Counted from the stretch's first letter, positions 18,195 through 28,400 are shown. The stretch is DNA of 64,000 bases from JAHDCJ01 sp039028895 (GCA_039028895.1 JBCCHF010000028.1:1-64000); one strand, 5' to 3'. Program-made: numbers and translations. The notes: generated from the sequence alone by a model not told the origin.

Positions 18195-18782
18195 ATGCAC
18201 CAAAATCAACATAGCAAACCTTCAATTGAAGAACAGTTACTAGGCTGGATACCCAAGCGTTACCGCAATGAAGTTGTCGTGGGGGCAGCATTATTGATAG
18301 TCTCTCTTTCCATTGGTTTTTTAACTGAACGGAACGCGCCGATTATAAAAACCATCCCAATAGTTGTTGAGCAAACCAACGACAAGCATTCAAAAATTGC
18401 CAAGATTGAACGCAAAAAAGCACTACTGGAAAAGAACTATTACGACAAGATCGTTTCCGGAACGCAAGCATTTAATGAAAAGGACTATAAAGTGGCTATC
18501 ACAGAGTTCTTTCATGCTAAAACCATCTATCCGTATGAGTTTCAGCCGCGTTATTTGTTAAGCAAAACCTTCTATACCTACTGTAAAGAAGAGGGAAGGT
18601 ATTGCGGTAACGCCATTAAAGAAGTGAATTACGCATTAGCTTATGTACCACAACACGGTGAAATCGAAAAGACCAATAAGCTCATGCATATGGATAACTG
18701 GCTACAAGATTACAAAGCACAAAAACTAGCTGAAAACGAGAGCAGCATCCATGTAGTCTATGGTGTCCAGAATGTCAACTAG
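18195..18782 (+). CDS. Single-TM protein with TPR-like region
   Basis: 195 aa. A cytoplasmic N-tail (about 22 residues, basic WIPKRYRNE) is followed by one TM helix (VVVGAALLIVSLSIGFL) and a helical region with TPR character (GTQAFNEKDYKVAITEFFHA then PYEFQPRYLLSKTFY). The stop codon TAG is embedded in a CTAG palindrome that also encodes the stop of the convergent gene. No specific function can be assigned. Confidence 0.8.
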   Translation: MHQNQHSKPSIEEQLLGWIPKRYRNEVVVGAALLIVSLSIGFLTERNAPIIKTIPIVVEQTNDKHSKIAKIERKKALLEKNYYDKIVSGTQAFNEKDYKVAITEFFHAKTIYPYEFQPRYLLSKTFYTYCKEEGRYCGNAIKEVNYALAYVPQHGEIEKTNKLMHMDNWLQDYKAQKLAENESSIHVVYGVQNVN

Positions 18783-20251
18783 TGCTTGACCAGTTTCCTG
18801 AAAATTGTAATTTGTTCTGTTGAAAATATTACAATGTATACTCCGGTCGGCAATGGCTCAAGATTGTGAACCATTTCTGTATGATCATTAACTAAAGCTG
18901 TATAAATTTCCTTACCGGAAACATCTGTGATCTTTAATTCACCATGATCTATTGATTCAACAGTCAGGTAATTATTGAATGGGTTGGGATAGATGGAAAA
19001 ACTTTCATCCTCAAAGTTATTATCAATTGATGTTGCTTCCTCAAACCACTCATCAGCCCCAATGTCAGGAGCCCCACCCATTGTTCTGGTTTCACAATCA
19101 TAGTCCATACCAACATCTGAAAGTACCATACCCTGGTTGACTATTTCAGGAATTGAGGTTGCAAGGTGATAATCATGTCCGGCAGCAAAATTAAAAATTG
19201 ATGTGCCTGTAAAAGTGTGGTTGTTTTCTACAAGAGCCATCCCACCATTTCGAGAAACGATATTTTCATTCACAAGATTATTGACGATATGTGCATTATA
19301 TGTTGAATCAAAACGATACTCAATAGAGTTAAAGTAACTCAATGTATGGATGGTGTTATTGTAGATTTTAGTATTACGCGAACGCTCAAGACCAATACCG
19401 ACATCGCGTGTCGTATGGATGATATTATTTCTTATGATACCGCCATAATGTCCTTGCGTTGAGCTGTTTCCAAGGCCAAAACCAATACCCCGATCGCAAT
19501 TGATGATCAGGTTATTTTCGACAAGTGTATTTTCAGAAAGCGACCAAAAATGGATTGCATGCTCTGATAATCCGGAGTCAGGACTTTTGATATTCCGAAA
19601 GGTGTTGTAACGCACCTCCCAATTGCGGGCACGGTGTGCATCAATGCCGCCAGTATACCATTGATTGCCCTGTCCTGCAGGAAACTCGAACAAACAACAT
19701 TCCACACGACCATTATCTGAATAGGTACTGGAAGAACTTCCAGATACTTTAAGCATTTGCTCATTGGCATCAACAAATCTGACATTGCGCACCAGGCTAT
19801 TGTCTGCATCGTGCTCTGCGTGAATCTGGATGGGATGATTAGCAACCCAACCTATCGTCATATCCGCAACAGTAAAATTATCAGCGGCAACATTGAAGAT
19901 ATGAGACACGCCACCATTCATACCCTGACCTTCAATTATCACATCATCACGGTTTCCTGAAACGCCCCTGATCGTCAGGTTATTCATATGGGTGCCGATG
20001 TAAAGCAAGTTAGAACTCAGGCTATACGTACCGCTTTCGAGCAGGATTGTATAGTTCCCGTTATTCTGGCTAGCGGCACTAAGCGCCTGTTGGAGACTTT
20101 GAACATCGTTTACCGTAACGATGGTACCCTGATCGGGCGGTAAGGGGTCACAAAGACATTGTGCCTGTACCTGAAGCGAAGAAAAACATAAGAATGTCAA
20201 GAGGATAAAATAACGCATAAGCTTGAATTTAAGAGGTTGTTTGGAATTCAT
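18779..20251 (-). CDS. T9SS-secreted right-handed parallel beta-helix protein
   Basis: 490 aa. Signal peptide ends SSLQVQAQC; the ATG at 20251 or the one 33 nt downstream (20218, MRYFILLTF) could be used. The body is a parallel beta-helix with Asn-ladder turns (NTLVENNLIINCDRGIGFGL, NTKIYNNTIHTL, ARNWEVRYNTFRNI), typical of pectate-lyase-like or NosD/CASH repeat proteins. No catalytic site could be picked out. The C-terminus is a T9SS sorting domain (SIYPNPFNNYLTVES ... LPTGVYIVIFS). A role in polysaccharide binding or degradation is plausible but unproven. Confidence 0.9.
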   Translation of the reverse strand: MNSKQPLKFKLMRYFILLTFLCFSSLQVQAQCLCDPLPPDQGTIVTVNDVQSLQQALSAASQNNGNYTILLESGTYSLSSNLLYIGTHMNNLTIRGVSGNRDDVIIEGQGMNGGVSHIFNVAADNFTVADMTIGWVANHPIQIHAEHDADNSLVRNVRFVDANEQMLKVSGSSSSTYSDNGRVECCLFEFPAGQGNQWYTGGIDAHRARNWEVRYNTFRNIKSPDSGLSEHAIHFWSLSENTLVENNLIINCDRGIGFGLGNSSTQGHYGGIIRNNIIHTTRDVGIGLERSRNTKIYNNTIHTLSYFNSIEYRFDSTYNAHIVNNLVNENIVSRNGGMALVENNHTFTGTSIFNFAAGHDYHLATSIPEIVNQGMVLSDVGMDYDCETRTMGGAPDIGADEWFEEATSIDNNFEDESFSIYPNPFNNYLTVESIDHGELKITDVSGKEIYTALVNDHTEMVHNLEPLPTGVYIVIFSTEQITIFRKLVKH

Positions 20252-20272
20252 CCTTCACGCCAAACAACCTCT
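20232..20272 (-). promoter_or_regulatory. 13-bp perfect inverted repeat at the 5' end of the beta-helix gene
   Basis: AGAGGTTGTTTGG (20232-20244) and CCAAACAACCTCT (20260-20272) are exact reverse complements with a 15-nt loop that contains the upstream ATG (20249-20251). If translation starts at 20218 it is a leader hairpin. There is no U-tract, so a terminator is unlikely; an operator or translational hairpin is possible. Confidence 0.45.
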
Positions 20273-20423
20273 AACATTTTTAAATAACCTCCGACAACTG
20301 AAATGAATTGAAGTGCCTATAAATATAAGATTTGGTAATTATTTGTTATTCACAAAAGTGTCACTTGTTAAATTCCTGAAAAACCTGCCTCATTTCATTA
20401 TTTTGGATGGAAATTCTTATTGC

Positions 20424-21953
20424 ATGCTTAAGTTCCTTTCTTTTTTTGGTTTATTGTTTTGTCTAGTCATCAGCCAAAGTTGTAAAACCGTTCAAATTCA
20501 AGCTCCTGCTCCCAGTAATCCTGAAACAACACTCACGTCTTCTTTCCCGAGGATGGCTGCCGAATGGGAGCCTGCCACTGGGGTCTTTATTACCTGGCCA
20601 TTGGCCATCCCACACAAGTTGGTAATTGAACTTGCCAAAGACACGAGAGTCTACACGCTAGTACCTAGCCTCGAAGAAAAGCAGTCTGCCACTACCTGGT
20701 TCAAAAAATGGGGGATAGGCATGGAAAAGATCGAGTTTATAGTCGCTCCACAAGGTGTTGACTCATGGTGGACCCGCGACTGGGGACCGCATGCAGTTTA
20801 TTCTGTTAAAGACGGCATGAGAATGGCCGACGGCATGTATGTCAATAGCACACCGGTATCAGGCCTGGACTGCAACGACAAACTCAGGCATCTTTTCACT
20901 AAAGAAAATGAGAAAGGAGAGGTTGAGATCATCCCCACAACAACTGACGACTTGGCCCCTTATGAAATAGGGAAGGCTCTTAACATAGAAGTGGTCGAAC
21001 TACCTTTTGTCTTTACTGGTGGTAACGTCATTGCTGATGGTCGGGGGTCGGTCTTTTCCACCTGCGTAATCACCAATGAAAACCGTTTCATGAAGGTTTC
21101 TGATGAGGCATTTTTCAATAGTGCGGATGCGCTTTTAGGGGTCGACCAATATCGGTTAATCTCAAATTTCGAAGAAAACGGCATACAGCATATCGACTGT
21201 TATCTAAAGCTCATTGACGAGGAAACGTTATTTGTTTTGCGGCCGCCCAAAGACCATCCTTCGTTTCAAGTGTACGAGGATATCGTCAATAATGAGCTAG
21301 CCAAAATGAAAAATGCTTATGGACGACCATACAAAATCCTGAGGCTTGATACTGACATCTATCACGGTAGAGAGCTGGCGGCTTACACTAATTCACTAAT
21401 TCTCAACACCACGGTTTATGTACCCCTTTTCGGGATAAATCAAGATGTAATAGCACTAAAACAATGGCAGGATGCTTTGCCCGGATACACCGTAAAAGGT
21501 TTCCTTTTTGAATTGGATAAAGAACCCATTCTTGATCCAAAAGCCCAAAAGCACTATTACAAAATTGGCTGGAATAGTGGCGACGCACTCCATTGTCGCA
21601 CTCGCGCCATGTGGGATCCGCAAATGTTATACATGAGTGTCGATCGCTTGCCTGAGAACGTAGCTCACAGTTCTGGCTATACGGTTCAGGCCAATGTTAT
21701 CGATTATAGCAATAAGGGCTTTGTAGATGGAAGTCTATTACTCCATTGGCGAGAAGCTGGAGGAGAGTGGGGGTCAGAACCATTAAGGGCTATGGCTGAA
21801 AAAGGGAATTGGTTGGGCATTATTCCTTCTCAGGAACCAGGTGATCTGATCGAATATTACATTTCTGCAAAATCACATTCCGGAAGGGAAGAAATGATGC
21901 CAAGGTCCGCGCCTGCAGGCGTTTATCGATTCAGAATAAACGGGAAAGAGTGA
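20424..21953 (+). CDS. Agmatine-deiminase-family (guanidino-modifying) lipoprotein
   Basis: 509 aa from the ATG at 20424, which gives a clean lipoprotein signal (MLKFLSFFGLLFCLVISQSC); a GTG at 20313 would add 37 residues with no signal logic. The pentein-fold domain has WWTRDWGPHAVY (active-site Asp), FVFTGGNVIADGRG, the His-bearing YHGRELAAYTN and the Cys nucleophile near the end in GDALHCRTRAMWDP. Agmatine deiminases are normally cytoplasmic; this one is exported and carries about 100 extra C-terminal residues with an Ig-like beta pattern. Substrate may be agmatine, a peptidyl arginine or another guanidine. Confidence 0.88.
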   Translation: MLKFLSFFGLLFCLVISQSCKTVQIQAPAPSNPETTLTSSFPRMAAEWEPATGVFITWPLAIPHKLVIELAKDTRVYTLVPSLEEKQSATTWFKKWGIGMEKIEFIVAPQGVDSWWTRDWGPHAVYSVKDGMRMADGMYVNSTPVSGLDCNDKLRHLFTKENEKGEVEIIPTTTDDLAPYEIGKALNIEVVELPFVFTGGNVIADGRGSVFSTCVITNENRFMKVSDEAFFNSADALLGVDQYRLISNFEENGIQHIDCYLKLIDEETLFVLRPPKDHPSFQVYEDIVNNELAKMKNAYGRPYKILRLDTDIYHGRELAAYTNSLILNTTVYVPLFGINQDVIALKQWQDALPGYTVKGFLFELDKEPILDPKAQKHYYKIGWNSGDALHCRTRAMWDPQMLYMSVDRLPENVAHSSGYTVQANVIDYSNKGFVDGSLLLHWREAGGEWGSEPLRAMAEKGNWLGIIPSQEPGDLIEYYISAKSHSGREEMMPRSAPAGVYRFRINGKE

Positions 21954-21992
21954 TTTTACTTGTTTACGATATTAAGACGTCAAGGGAAGTTT

Positions 21993-22028
21993 GATTGAAG
22001 GTTAAAACCTAATCAATCTTTCTTTTTG
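21993..22028 (+). terminator. Probable terminator of the deiminase gene
   Basis: GATTGAAGG pairs with CCT and TCAATC across an AA bulge, followed by TTTCTTTTTG. It overlaps the last codons of the convergent reverse transcriptase gene. Confidence 0.5.
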
Positions 22029-23518
22029 AAAAAGCCTTTTAAAGTATTGAAGACCGAATCAATAATGCCTTTTTGATTGTCAATTCGCTTTTTACGGCTA
22101 TAAGGGTTTTGGGGCTTGTAATTATAGGTTGCTAAAATCGCTTTTACCCTGGGGACGATCATGGCTCCACGTTCAGGATTAACCTGGTTGATAAAATTAG
22201 CATAACCATGGATAATTGGAAGCAGGTCTGTTTCTCCATTCCAGGTTTTCCCTTCGATGCCATCTTTTTCGATATGATAAATCAAAGCTTTGAATCTTCG
22301 CCAGGTTTTACTGTTGACATTCAATTTTTCATTAACTACAATCCCTGTTACTGATTGCTGACCACCCTTTTTCATGACCTTTAGTTTTTCGGGGTGTAAT
22401 TCGAAGTTTTCATCCCGAACAATTCTACGTGAGAATTTTAGCACGCTTGTAATATCTGTTAACTGGTCTGGTCCGCCAGAAAAAGTAAGATCATCGACAT
22501 AGCGCGTATAGTCGAAGCCATATTTGCGAGCAAGACCATCAAGCCTTTTATCCATTTTCCTGGTTATGATATTGGCAATTGCCGGACTACATGGTGAACC
22601 TTGCGGTAAAAAGCGTTTACCCCTTTGTGAGAAAAATCGCTCACCATAAACTTCGATATCGATGGTATGTGGCTCGGTACAAATAAGTGCAAAGATCGTT
22701 GACACCTGTCCGGAATACCCTAAAGACCTAAACATGCCTCTCACCCTTTCGTAGGTTATCGTTGGGAAAAAATCTTTTAGATCTTGATTGATGACAACTG
22801 CCTTTTGTTGATGCACTTCAGCATTTGAAAGAATTGAACGCCCGATGACACATCCGTTTGCTGCTGGGTGGACTTCAACTTTATTGAGGATGTTATGTAA
22901 TATCCAATGCTGGGCATTTTTCAATTTTGGAAGTGGGGCAGATATCATCCGTTTACCACCTCTGCGTTTGGGAATATAAAAGCGATGATAGTTTGTCGTT
23001 TTCGAGTTTTTTCGGGCATAAGCCAAAAATTTCAGATCTGCGATAGAAATACTCATGGCTTCAGAAATGCCATAAGCAGAACTTAAAACCTCAAGGCCAT
23101 TTTCTTTTAATCTTTCTGTATCCGATTTTTTGTCGCGGAGCGAATTTGAAAAACCCTTTCCCAGGAAAAGGATATCTTTTTCCTTTTGTTGTTTCCATCG
23201 GTCGGCTTTTTCTTGTCGTTCCTTTTCGCGGCGGGCTTTGGTTTCCGCCTGTTTTATCTTGGAAGCTTTTTTACGTTTTTCGTGAATTGCTCTTAAAAGT
23301 GCTTCCGGGTTGTCTAGTTTTCGTTTTTCGGCAAGGAGTTTATTTAGCTCTGTTCTTAGTTCGTTCTCTTTTGTGAAAAATGCATCTACGGCCTGCATAT
23401 CAAGGTCATCTCCATCCCAGAAACCTAGTCGCTTCATTTCAGAAATGACGAATTTATGCTTGGAGCCTTTCTCCTTAATTTTATTGTATATCTCCTGTTT
23501 TCGGTCTTTGGATAACAT
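22013..23518 (-). CDS. Retron-type reverse transcriptase
   Basis: 501 aa from the ATG at 23518 (a TTG at 23542 overlaps the ncRNA and is less likely). Residues 1-150 are a charged, helical N-terminal extension. The RT core follows: KRRGGKRMISAPLPKLKNAQ, region X with the retron hallmark NAxxH as NAEVH (232-236), catalytic NQDLKDFFPTI (Asp246), LPQGSPCSP (304-311), the active site YVDD (340-343, Val where most retrons have Ala) and region Y VTG (390-392, QSVTGIVVN). These motifs separate it from group II introns and DGRs. It should make msDNA from the structured RNA encoded directly upstream. It follows the WH-SWIM and WGR-HEAT genes on the same strand. Confidence 0.93.
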   Translation of the reverse strand: MLSKDRKQEIYNKIKEKGSKHKFVISEMKRLGFWDGDDLDMQAVDAFFTKENELRTELNKLLAEKRKLDNPEALLRAIHEKRKKASKIKQAETKARREKERQEKADRWKQQKEKDILFLGKGFSNSLRDKKSDTERLKENGLEVLSSAYGISEAMSISIADLKFLAYARKNSKTTNYHRFYIPKRRGGKRMISAPLPKLKNAQHWILHNILNKVEVHPAANGCVIGRSILSNAEVHQQKAVVINQDLKDFFPTITYERVRGMFRSLGYSGQVSTIFALICTEPHTIDIEVYGERFFSQRGKRFLPQGSPCSPAIANIITRKMDKRLDGLARKYGFDYTRYVDDLTFSGGPDQLTDITSVLKFSRRIVRDENFELHPEKLKVMKKGGQQSVTGIVVNEKLNVNSKTWRRFKALIYHIEKDGIEGKTWNGETDLLPIIHGYANFINQVNPERGAMIVPRVKAILATYNYKPQNPYSRKKRIDNQKGIIDSVFNTLKGFFKKKD

Positions 23519-23541
23519 AATTCTCAAAAAAGCGGGCAGCA

Positions 23542-23745
23542 ATGAGACGTTCTTCTAACAATCTAGAGACTGGTTTGGACAACTCCAGGGAAATTGCATA
23601 CTAACGCTATTTCACTTCCCCGAAGTCGTACAGGAAATGGCGTTAGTATGCAATTTCCCATAGTTAAGTACGAACCAGTGAAGCGTGTATAGTCTTAGAA
23701 CAAGATTAGCGATCCACTAATCAATTTGCAAGATCTTTGTCTCAT
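23542..23745 (-). ncRNA. Retron msr-msd non-coding RNA (predicted)
   Basis: The 330-nt gap between the WH-SWIM stop and RT start is highly structured. On the plus coordinates: a 26-bp stem (23588-23613 with 23634-23659, one mismatch) with a 20-nt loop that itself folds (ACTTC/GAAGT); a flanking 7-bp pair ACTGGTT (23569-23575)/AACCAGT (23673-23679); an msr-type hairpin GATTAG (23704-23709)/CTAATC (23717-23722); and the outermost ATGAGAC (23542-23548)/GTCTCAT (23739-23745), fitting the a2/a1 repeats. Order and position, directly 5' of the RT, match known retrons. The branching guanosine and exact ends cannot be fixed by eye. Nucleotides 23746-23848 are AT-rich leader, possibly holding its promoter. 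Confidence 0.8.
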
Positions 23746-23848
23746 CACTACCCTTTGAATGAATTTGCCCAAAATGGCAAAATCACATTCTTTATTTCAA
23801 AGTTAATCTGGCAAAATTAATTGTCTAGTTCTGCCAAAATTTATTTTC

Positions 23849-25471
23849 CTAATCCTGTCTTGCCAGGATCTGGAGAGCCACCATATGTTCACACGGCCCT
23901 TTCATTAATTTATTCTGAAAATAATAGCTGCAAGAGCACTTGCCGCCAATTATTCTTTCGTCTTTATCAATTAACAATTCTGTTTGTTCTCCGTCTATAC
24001 GCCCCGTCAACACTTTAACCCCATTGCGGATTTTGACTTTTATCTGCTCTGCTTTTCCGGATTGGGCCAGTTCAAATCCCTTTTTCTCAACTTCTGATGA
24101 AAACCTTAAAGTGTCAAGGTCTATTCCACCTCGTTTCAACTCTCTTATCCTGTACACCTTATTTGCAAGATCATAAACTACCTTTCCAGCCTGTGTAAAT
24201 TTCCTGAGAGCCGAGTAAACAACTTTATTTTCAAGCTCAAGTTGACTGGCTAATTTCTCGGGGGTGTTCAGCCAATCCTCACGAAGCTTCAGGTAAATCT
24301 GCTGCATCGTTGTTTGTGGCACGTCCCCTTTTGGAGACAGCAAATCGAAATTACCGACTTGCGTCCAGTCATTGGCCGTCCAGCCTGATAGCCCCATCGT
24401 GAATTTCATATCTCCGATATCAGCAATGTAGAATGAAGGCATTCCATTGCCCAACAACCTTACTGATATTTTTCTGGCAACAGGTAAGACTCTTTCCATG
24501 AGGGCGAGCCTTCGCCTTCCCCAAACCCTTATCTCTCTTGCTTTACTGCCTTCGTAAATCGATTTTCGACAGATTACTTCATAATTCCAGGGTTCGAAAA
24601 TTGCTTTAACGGGTTTGCCAGGCTCAAGGACATACCTGATCGACCTTGGTCCTCTTCTTTCTTTGTTTCTTTTCAAAATAAAGAGGAAGTTGCCAAAATC
24701 AACCGGGTGTAAATCAAATGACACCTGGTTAAAAGTCATTGCAGAACTTACCTGGAGAAATCCACGAACCCAACTATCCGGAAGATCAATTTTTACTTCC
24801 CGGTAAGCAGCTTCTCCTTCGGTTTGGACATCAAACCCTCCAGGGTCTATTGAAAAATCTGTGGTTTTGTACGATCTGATTTTCTGGAATTCATCATAAA
24901 GCAATTCCGAGTAATCGATATTGGTCGTTCCACATTTAAAGTCGCTTATATGCTTAAAGACGTCATAACCGCAGGATAATTTTCCATATACAGATTCATC
25001 CTTACTAAAACATTCGAAAAATACCTGGTCAGGATGAACTGTGATTACTGGGTCAAGCACATACCATGCAGCATAATCCCTTTTTCTCAGGTAACTATAA
25101 TACTTTGACCTGGCCGTATAAAAAGGTCCTGTTATTTTATGCCTTTCTTTTTGCAAGCCAGCTAATTCTGATTGCACTTGTTTGATCTTTTGCTCAAGGC
25201 CATCTGAACCTTTCATTGCTTCAGCCAACCATAGGCCCTCTTGTTCTTTAAGCCAAGCTTTATAGTTGGTTTTGTCAGAAGGTTTAAACTTAAAATCGGC
25301 TACAACGATATCATGCAATGCAGAAATAGCTTCCCGAAAAGGGATTTTATCTGACAAACTTCCAACAAAAAAAGTAGGTTCTCTCAAGGTGTCCGGCATT
25401 AAGGATACCCCGGTATTACCCGCTCCGTTCTTAATCGAACTTCTTCCGCTGTATTTGTAATTAAACTGCAT
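23849..25471 (-). CDS. Winged-helix/SWIM zinc-finger retron accessory protein
   Basis: 540 aa, cytoplasmic. The N-terminal ~390 residues are of unknown fold with a coiled stretch (GLEQKIKQVQSELAGLQKER). A winged-helix-like region lies at about 400-460 (TPEKLASQLELENKVVYSAL then RKFTQAGKVVYD). The C-terminus is a SWIM zinc finger CxCx(n)CxH: CSCSYYFQNKLMKGPCEH. SWIM domains bind nucleic acid or protein. The start ATG overlaps the end of the upstream WGR-HEAT gene by 11 nt, so the proteins are coupled, and the retron RNA begins about 100 nt downstream. It may sense msDNA or the RT complex (inference). Confidence 0.88.
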   Translation of the reverse strand: MQFNYKYSGRSSIKNGAGNTGVSLMPDTLREPTFFVGSLSDKIPFREAISALHDIVVADFKFKPSDKTNYKAWLKEQEGLWLAEAMKGSDGLEQKIKQVQSELAGLQKERHKITGPFYTARSKYYSYLRKRDYAAWYVLDPVITVHPDQVFFECFSKDESVYGKLSCGYDVFKHISDFKCGTTNIDYSELLYDEFQKIRSYKTTDFSIDPGGFDVQTEGEAAYREVKIDLPDSWVRGFLQVSSAMTFNQVSFDLHPVDFGNFLFILKRNKERRGPRSIRYVLEPGKPVKAIFEPWNYEVICRKSIYEGSKAREIRVWGRRRLALMERVLPVARKISVRLLGNGMPSFYIADIGDMKFTMGLSGWTANDWTQVGNFDLLSPKGDVPQTTMQQIYLKLREDWLNTPEKLASQLELENKVVYSALRKFTQAGKVVYDLANKVYRIRELKRGGIDLDTLRFSSEVEKKGFELAQSGKAEQIKVKIRNGVKVLTGRIDGEQTELLIDKDERIIGGKCSCSYYFQNKLMKGPCEHMVALQILARQD

Positions 25472-28400
25472 GAGAACTACTATTATCTAAAACTTTCACA
25501 GGAGTGATCACTTCTGGAAAAACTTCTGAAATTGTTAATAATATTTCGATACTTTTCGACTTATCGCCTTTGGCATTTGTCATTAGTATATTGCTTAATA
25601 TTCCTGCAGTCATCTTTGCTACAGACGGATCTTTTTTACTTTCATTTTCGAGAAACCTGAATGCTCTTTGCTTAAGTGCCGAATTGCGATTAACACTCAT
25701 CAAAATGGTCTTAAAATAATGCTCAAGCCTAAGGATGACTTCCGGTTTATCTTTAGCATACCCATCAAGATAATTGGAGGCATAAAGCAACATGTTTCCT
25801 GAAGGATGTTCGGCCAGTTTTTCAAGGAGTTCGAGGCCATATTCGGTTTTGAAAACTTTGGAAACGATTGATCGTGCAAAAGACTGCACATCTGGTTTTA
25901 CATTATCGCAAACAAAGAGCAGGGTATCCATTGTCCAATCCCGGTCAGTAGTATGCTTGGATAAGAATTCCATAAAATCCCTTCGAATATCCTCCCAATC
26001 AGAATTGAATATACCCGTGTGGCCTTCTAAATCATACTTTACCTTTGCATCATTCTGGTAACAATATTCAATTACTTTATCCCGAATAAATTTAATGTCT
26101 GAGTTGGATAACATTACTACTTCTTCTGCAGACAAGTCCTCCATCCTTAATGTATCTCTGAATATTTGTTCTCCAAGAATTTGTGCTGATTCGTATTTTG
26201 AAAGCACTAATTGGAAAGCCTGTTCCCTGGACAAATTGAGGAGTTCCTTTCCAAAGTATTGATTGAGGAGACTGATATGGCTTTCGTGAATACCTTCAAA
26301 AGTTTCTTTTTCGTTCAATGCTGTTATTAAAGCATCCAAAAGGTGTGTTCTGAAAGATAGGTCACTACCAATCAACTTTTCAACTACTGGCCCGACAGCT
26401 TCCCTAACTTCTGCGAAAGGCGAGAAACAGTGATTAATGATCAATTCTTTATTTTCAGACAAAAAGGAATGAGGATAGTCGCTTAAGAAATCGACGCCAA
26501 TTTTTCGGACATCCGCGTTTTCGGAATCAAGGAAAGTATTGAGAAAATCCTTTGACAATTCGTAGGTAGAGGCTTTATTTATCCTGATCAAGACACCACC
26601 AAAAAATAATTTTATTGTAGAATCGGTATCCAAAAACTTACCCAATGATTCTGGGGAATAATGATCAAAGCCGTTTGAAAGTGGAGAGTTAATCAGCAAG
26701 TTCGCCATTTGCCTGATAAAGACATGATCTTCTTCGGTCGATTTATGAAAAAAGCCATTTAATACTTCGAAGTTAACCCCGTTTATTTTAGCATTTTCCA
26801 AAACGCCATCTTCATTGAATTTGATCAATAAGTCGATAACAGGCAGCTGCCTGCTAAACAATAATGACTGGATGAAATTGCTATCCTGAATATAAATCGA
26901 CTGATTTTGATCGACCCAAGATTTACCCAAAGTAAAAGCTGTATCGTTTCCAGATAACAACAGGGTAGTGGTCAATTCCACATTATGGTTATTGGGATCA
27001 AATTGCTCTTCGGCTAATTTTACACCCAGGTCCGATAATGGTTTATAATCCTTTTTCAAAAGTTGTAATAATACCTCAAGGGTCACCAACGATTTAAAGT
27101 CAGGGTTAGCATTAAATACTTTGATCGCAAAATTAGAAACTTCTTCACATTCTGATCCTGCCAGCACCTCAATCAACTGCTCAGGGTGATTATCCCAAAG
27201 CTCCGGCTTGGCTTCTTCTCTTGGAATTTCAAGTTCATTTTTTTCTTCCTCGCCTTCGAGGTAAAGCCATTTGGTCCTGCTATTATTAGGCTCGAATCGG
27301 GTTGAATTACCATATAAAATGTAGAGGTATAGTGGAAACCCTGAGTATTTGGGATAACAGGTTCTGGTCACGATATACTCCCACCGCCCTTCAACCCTTC
27401 TGTAAGAACCGTTTGTAATAATGCTTTTTGTTTGCTTATCCTGCTTGTCATTAATACCTAATAAAACGGATTTTGCCAGACTGATATAGCTTGTGCCCGT
27501 GGAGAATATCCCCGCCAAGGCAGTCCTGTAGGCTCGCTTAATGAGGTACATTTGGGTTTTATCAGAAAAGGCCAATCGGGAGTCCGATTTGACTATTTCC
27601 TCATGTATTTTAAAGTATTTACCGTCAACATAAGTATATCCCCAACCTGAAGAAAAATTAAATGATGCTGTAGCTATCCTGGCACTTAGTTTTCCGTAAG
27701 TTTCTCCATCATTCCAGAATTCAGCTAATTTGTAAATATGGCGAACAGACTTAAAGAAACCGGGCTTCAGGGGCACTTTTGACAAGGCAAATTGAAGATG
27801 AGGTTTAAGCCATTCCTGCGAAAAGGAAAGCAGGTAAAGTCGCGATAAAAGATCAGCCTGTTCTGTTGATTTCCCAAAAAGAAAATCCAGTATAGCTGAT
27901 GAAGTAAGCGATTCGTCTTTATTATTGATTATTGAAGCCCATTCTGGGCCTATTTCTCGTTTTAAGGTTTGAGATACCGTATTAAAAGCTTCAGATTCCT
28001 TATTACAAATCCTTAGAAGCACAGCGGCTGCTATCCTATTATATTTATGAGACCAACTTGTATTTTTATAAATGCGTAATAAACCTTCAATTGAAGTATT
28101 ATCATCTACCCGGCCTAAGGCCCAAATTGCAGAATAGCTTTCGTAGTTGTTCCCTGACTTTAAAAATGGTCTTATATATTCAGCTGCGTCCTTTATATTT
28201 AATTCACCAGCCTTCCAGATTATCCTGGAGACTTTCCAAGAACCAGTATAGCTACCTGACGCAATTTCTTTAAGGTAATTTAAAATTGTATCCTTTCTGG
28301 AATCAGCCCCATCTGCAATTAAAACTGGTGTATCGTCTACGTGTTCTGAAGTGGCCGCCTGTCCTTCTTCTCGATATCCTTTCTTTGTTTTGCTTTTGAC

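Noticed and set aside
22013..23518. RT as group II intron maturase or diversity-generating retroelement
   Set aside because: Retron NAxxH and VTG motifs are present; no maturase/HNH domain, intron ribozyme structure or template/variable repeat was noticed.
23588..23659. Large hairpin upstream of the RT as a terminator or MITE
   Set aside because: No U-tract follows on either strand, and it sits exactly where an msd is expected, with further nested pairs; a retron RNA explains it better.
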